Below are positions 6,601 through 8,930 of a DNA stretch of 8,930 nucleotides, one piece after another. Source of the DNA: SG8-41 sp036397875. Its GTDB lineage: Bacteria > Pseudomonadota > Gammaproteobacteria > Burkholderiales > SG8-41. The first letter of the stretch is position 1; the number at the start of each line of letters is the position of its first letter. The stretch spans positions 1 through 8,930 of the forward strand of contig DASWIC010000140.1 in the NCBI GenBank assembly GCA_036397875.1. Direction: 5' to 3'. Under the pieces are notes generated by a model, which was given only the letters and a program-made list of their open reading frames with translations, was not told where the DNA came from and ran no database searches. Made by a program: the position numbers and the translations under genes.

Positions 6601-7311
6601 CTAACCGGCCGGCTCCCGGGGCTGCATCCACTTCGTGAGCTGCACGATGCCGGTCATGATCGGCACGAGAGCATCCTCCATGGCCCGCTGCGCCGACCGC
6701 AGCTTCGCCAGTTCCGGACCTGCGTCCTCGGGCACTTCGTCGAATTCCATGATCAGGTCTTCCACCATGGCCACCTTGAGCCCGGGATGCCCGGCGAACC
6801 CGAACGCGGAGTCGCCGATCTGCCAGAGCGCGGGCCGTCCCTGGTGATCCTCGGCGAGCACCTTTGCATACGCCGGCGGTACTGGCCAGTCGCGCATGTA
6901 AATGGCAAGCGGGTATTCCGCGGGCAGATAGCCGTTCAAAGCATCGGCGCTCATTCGGTGCGCGGTCATCACTTCGAACTTGAGAGCGGTCGACTCCGAC
7001 CGCCCCCCCGCCGCCAGCGCGAGGATCTGCGCACCTAACCCGATGCCGATGATCGGCCACTCCCGCATGAGGCAGGCGTGCACGAGCGCGATCTCCTGCT
7101 TGAGCGTCGGCACATCGCGCGTTCCTGCGGTTCCCCACGGCCCCCCGCCGAGAAGGATCAGCCCGTCGCCGACGGTGTCCTGGTGCGGCAATGGCCCTTT
7201 CCCCGCGAACGGTCGGTAGTACTTGAAGCGCACGCCGCGTCCCTCGAGATGATCCTCGATCAGGCCGAGATACTCGGCGGAGGTATGCTGGAGGATGTGG
7301 AGCAGCTTCAT
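6601..7311 (-). CDS. Class I glutamine-amidotransferase-like protein lacking catalytic residues
   Basis: Protein of 236 residues starting MKLLHILQHTSAEYLGLIEDHL, with the flavodoxin-like class I GATase pattern. The first motif is GDGLILLGGGPWG (48-60), as in GMP synthase-like GATases, and the nucleophile elbow is PIIGIGLGAQILA (86-98). At the elbow the expected G-x-C-x-G reads G89-I-G91-L-G93, so the nucleophilic cysteine is glycine. Its codon is GGG (7039-7041), at least two base changes from a cysteine codon, so a single read error is unlikely. The C-terminal FHPE reads GHPG: H175 is kept and the glutamate is G177. It probably does not hydrolyse glutamine and may be a binding or scaffold protein. 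I recall gat-like genes among lipoate-assembly genes of sHdr loci, so its place is probably meaningful. ATG 7311 has a weak ribosome site; a TTG at 7356 would add 15 residues of no family character. Confidence 0.85.
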   Translation of the reverse strand: MKLLHILQHTSAEYLGLIEDHLEGRGVRFKYYRPFAGKGPLPHQDTVGDGLILLGGGPWGTAGTRDVPTLKQEIALVHACLMREWPIIGIGLGAQILALAAGGRSESTALKFEVMTAHRMSADALNGYLPAEYPLAIYMRDWPVPPAYAKVLAEDHQGRPALWQIGDSAFGFAGHPGLKVAMVEDLIMEFDEVPEDAGPELAKLRSAQRAMEDALVPIMTGIVQLTKWMQPREPAG

Positions 7312-7356
7312 CCGGAGCAGCCTGTCGGACTGTTTGCATTGAGGCGGTCTTGCCAA

Positions 7357-7390
7357 AGGAGTTTGCCGGATTTCGGCCCGGCAAACTCCT
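7357..7390 (-). terminator. 13-bp perfect stem-loop, possible terminator or processing site
   Basis: Arms AGGAGTTTGCCGG (7357-7369) and CCGGCAAACTCCT (7378-7390) pair perfectly over 13 bases around an 8-base loop. On the minus strand the stem begins 10 bases after the ligase stop and is followed by TTGGCA, which, with the last T of the stem, gives only three Ts. It is therefore a strong hairpin but a poor classical terminator. It may terminate partially, or protect or process the mRNA between the ligase and the amidotransferase-like gene. On the plus strand no T-run follows. Confidence 0.5.
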
Positions 7391-7400
7391 GAGGGAGACG

Positions 7401-8468
7401 TTATCGACCAGACCCGATCGCGGCTTCGAACGCCGTGCGGAAATCCGCAGGCGAGACCGTGAGGAGCCCTACCTTCGCCTGCGCAAAGAATCGTTCGATC
7501 GCCACGCCCGCGTCGGCGACCGCCACCTTCCGCAACGACGCTTCCAGATCGAAAACGGTACGCGGCGGCGTCACGAAGAAGTCTCCCGTTATGAGCACCT
7601 CGCGGATGCGGTCACGCTGCTGACCCTCGAGGCGGACATACGCCGTGATCGTGCCGCCCGCGCCGGTGTGGCTGCCCGACAGCACGCTTTCACCCGCCCC
7701 TGGATCGTCGATCTCGCCCACGAACGCGTCAGTGCCGATTTCCTGGTCGTAATGCCTGGCGGCGAGCGCCTCTTCATCCGCCGTGATGTCGCCGCGCACG
7801 GGCGTGATGCCGAGACGCTCGGCAAAACCCGTCAGCAGCGCCTCCTGGATCGCGTCGATCCCCGGCGCCGCGCCGAGCAGTTCTTTCAACGTGACCACCC
7901 GCTGCGCGGCCGCATCGAGCGCGCGCTTCGCTAGCTTCGCTTCGGGCACGTTCAACGCTGCAACCATGTCCGCCGCGTTCATATCGACCAGCACAGTGCC
8001 CTGATAGAACAGCGTATCCCCGTCAAAGAAGCCGCCGGTGCCGCTCACCTTGCGCCCGTCCACCTCGATGTCGTTGCGCGGCCGATAGTTCGCGTTCACG
8101 CCGAGCTTGGACAGACCCGCCGCGGCCGCCTCGCAGAGTTTGCGCGCCAGGCCGGCGAGCGTGGCGATACCGAGCGTCGAGCGGTGAAAGACCAGTTCCC
8201 AGCCGAGCTGGCCCTCATCGAAATAGAGCGCACCGCCGCCGGTGATCCGGCGGACGATCCCGACCCCGTGCGCGCGGCAGTAGTCAAGCCTGATCTCGCG
8301 CGACAGCGCCTGATGGCGCCCGATTAAGACGGTGGGCGGAAAACGCAGGAACCGGATCGTGTCCGGAATCTTGCCCGCCTTGTGGGCGTCGATCAGCGCC
8401 TGGTCGAAGGCGATCTGGCGTCGCCCGTCACGGATGCCGGTATCGATTACGCGAAAGGCGCTGGCCAT
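7401..8468 (-). CDS. slpl(AB): Lipoate:protein ligase with C-terminal accessory domain, sLpl(AB) type
   Basis: Protein of 355 residues from ATG 8468, four bases after the LipS-like stop. The N-terminal catalytic domain has the biotin/lipoate ligase motifs: RRITGGGALYFDEGQLGWEL at 73-92 and NDIEVDGRKVSGTGG at 132-146, with K140 as the lysine that contacts the lipoyl-AMP. From about residue 255 follows an accessory domain, ending ITAYVRLEGQQRDRIREVLITGDFF and IERFF, so LplA and LplB parts are in one chain. The enzyme activates lipoate or octanoate with ATP and transfers it to a lysine of an acceptor. In sHdr loci the acceptor is the lipoate-binding protein LbpA, not 2-oxoacid dehydrogenases. 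Adjacency to a LipS-like protein and the sHdr operon supports this specialised form. Ordinary LplA is the alternative. A longer frame upstream to 8603 lies in the LipS-like gene and is not used. Confidence 0.9.
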   Translation of the reverse strand: MASAFRVIDTGIRDGRRQIAFDQALIDAHKAGKIPDTIRFLRFPPTVLIGRHQALSREIRLDYCRAHGVGIVRRITGGGALYFDEGQLGWELVFHRSTLGIATLAGLARKLCEAAAAGLSKLGVNANYRPRNDIEVDGRKVSGTGGFFDGDTLFYQGTVLVDMNAADMVAALNVPEAKLAKRALDAAAQRVVTLKELLGAAPGIDAIQEALLTGFAERLGITPVRGDITADEEALAARHYDQEIGTDAFVGEIDDPGAGESVLSGSHTGAGGTITAYVRLEGQQRDRIREVLITGDFFVTPPRTVFDLEASLRKVAVADAGVAIERFFAQAKVGLLTVSPADFRTAFEAAIGSGR

Positions 8469-8472
8469 AGCC

Positions 8473-8930
8473 TCAAGGCTTCTGCTCGACGATGCGCAGC
8501 TGGCGGCGGATCCTGCGGATGTCGGTCTGGTTGGGCTGGAACGGGTAGCTTGCGATGTTGCTCGGCGGGGAATCGCCGTATGGGCGGTCGCAGGCTGACA
8601 CATCGTCGTGGAACTTGCCCGGGCAGCCGGACGTGCGAAACGCGATGCCAGCGTCGATCACCGCATTGAGCTCGCTTTGCGGAATGCCGAAATCGGTGAC
8701 GCGCCCTTCGCCATCGAACGACATGCTCTCCACCCGGACTCCACGGTAATCGATCAGGTAACGCGCGAGTTGCACCCGCCGCCACTGATCGCGCGGCGTG
8801 GCCGGCAGGTGATCCATCAGCGAGCCCTTCTCGGGGAAGAAGCAGAACATGTGGTTGTGGCCGCCGAGATCGACGATCTGTTGCACGAGGGAGATCGCCT
8901 CGTATTCGGTCTCGCCCATGCCGACGATGA
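8473..8930 (-). CDS. LipS-type radical SAM lipoyl synthase, C-terminal part, 5' end beyond the window
   Basis: The frame is open at the right edge and stops at 8473. The visible 152 or so residues begin IVGMGET, a glycine-rich motif typical of BioB/LipA-like radical SAM proteins, so the N-terminal half with the CxxxCxxC cluster is outside. Counting from the methionine at 8919, residues 94-127 read FRTSGCP (C99) then ACDRPYGDS (C110) and SNIASYPF, the kind of C-terminal block found in BioB-like LipS1/LipS2 proteins. C99 and C110 are candidate ligands of the auxiliary cluster; C26 is a further cysteine. LipS1 and LipS2 together insert two sulfur atoms into the octanoyl group on the acceptor protein. 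Which of the two this is cannot be decided from half the protein. The ligase start follows by four bases, so they are one operon. A different BioB-like enzyme is possible. Confidence 0.8.
   Translation of the reverse strand, partial: IVGMGETEYEAISLVQQIVDLGGHNHMFCFFPEKGSLMDHLPATPRDQWRRVQLARYLIDYRGVRVESMSFDGEGRVTDFGIPQSELNAVIDAGIAFRTSGCPGKFHDDVSACDRPYGDSPPSNIASYPFQPNQTDIRRIRRQLRIVEQKP

Noticed and set aside
7321..7356. Promoter for the amidotransferase-like gene (TTGGCA at 7351-7356 as -35)
   Set aside because: The -35 match is good but no acceptable -10 lies 16-18 bases downstream.
8469..8603. Longer start for the lipoate ligase
   Set aside because: Would overlap the LipS-like C-terminus out of frame; MASAFRVIDTG at 8468 matches the usual ligase N-terminus.
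1..8930. tRNA, rRNA, CRISPR array, insertion sequence or transposase
   Set aside because: No tandem spaced repeats, no transposase-like frame, and no clear RNA gene; coding density leaves almost no room for one.

Overview
All the genes lie on the minus strand and read from right to left. Together they form a sulfur-oxidation locus of the sHdr type (sulfur-oxidizing heterodisulfide reductase-like), joined to lipoate-assembly genes. The sequence is GC-rich, genes are tightly packed with 4-base start/stop overlaps, and the gene order is the classical type I sHdr order. This points to a chemolithotrophic or thiosulfate-oxidizing bacterium, probably a proteobacterium. Genus cannot be read from the sequence.

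Right part (8930 to about 6600) carries lipoate metabolism. It holds the C-terminal half of a BioB/LipS-like radical SAM protein (a lipoyl synthase of the LipS1/LipS2 type), a lipoate:protein ligase with its C-terminal accessory domain (sLpl(AB)-like), and a class I glutamine-amidotransferase-fold protein whose catalytic cysteine and glutamate are replaced. A 13-bp stem-loop separates the ligase from the amidotransferase-like gene.

Middle (about 6600 to 6418) is the only substantial noncoding stretch. It contains a candidate promoter for the sulfur operon, and a perfect 7-4-7 inverted repeat sits between its -35 and -10 elements, where an ArsR/SmtB-type repressor would be expected to bind.

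Left part (6417 to 1) is the sulfur operon: dsrE3A - hdrC1 - hdrB1 - hdrA - hdrH (conserved, function unknown) - hdrC2 - hdrB2 - a small gene with a GTG start that runs off the left edge. HdrC1 and HdrC2 each carry two [4Fe-4S] motifs. HdrB2 has two complete CCG cysteine sets; HdrB1 has altered ones. HdrA is the short FAD/Fe-S type.

Expected working model (family knowledge, not shown by this sequence): DsrE3A passes sulfane sulfur towards the cytoplasmic sHdr complex, which oxidises it to sulfite with a lipoylated LbpA protein as partner. The ligase and LipS proteins make the lipoyl group on LbpA. LbpA, TusA, LipT, the second LipS and the regulator are not visible here and should lie just outside the window.
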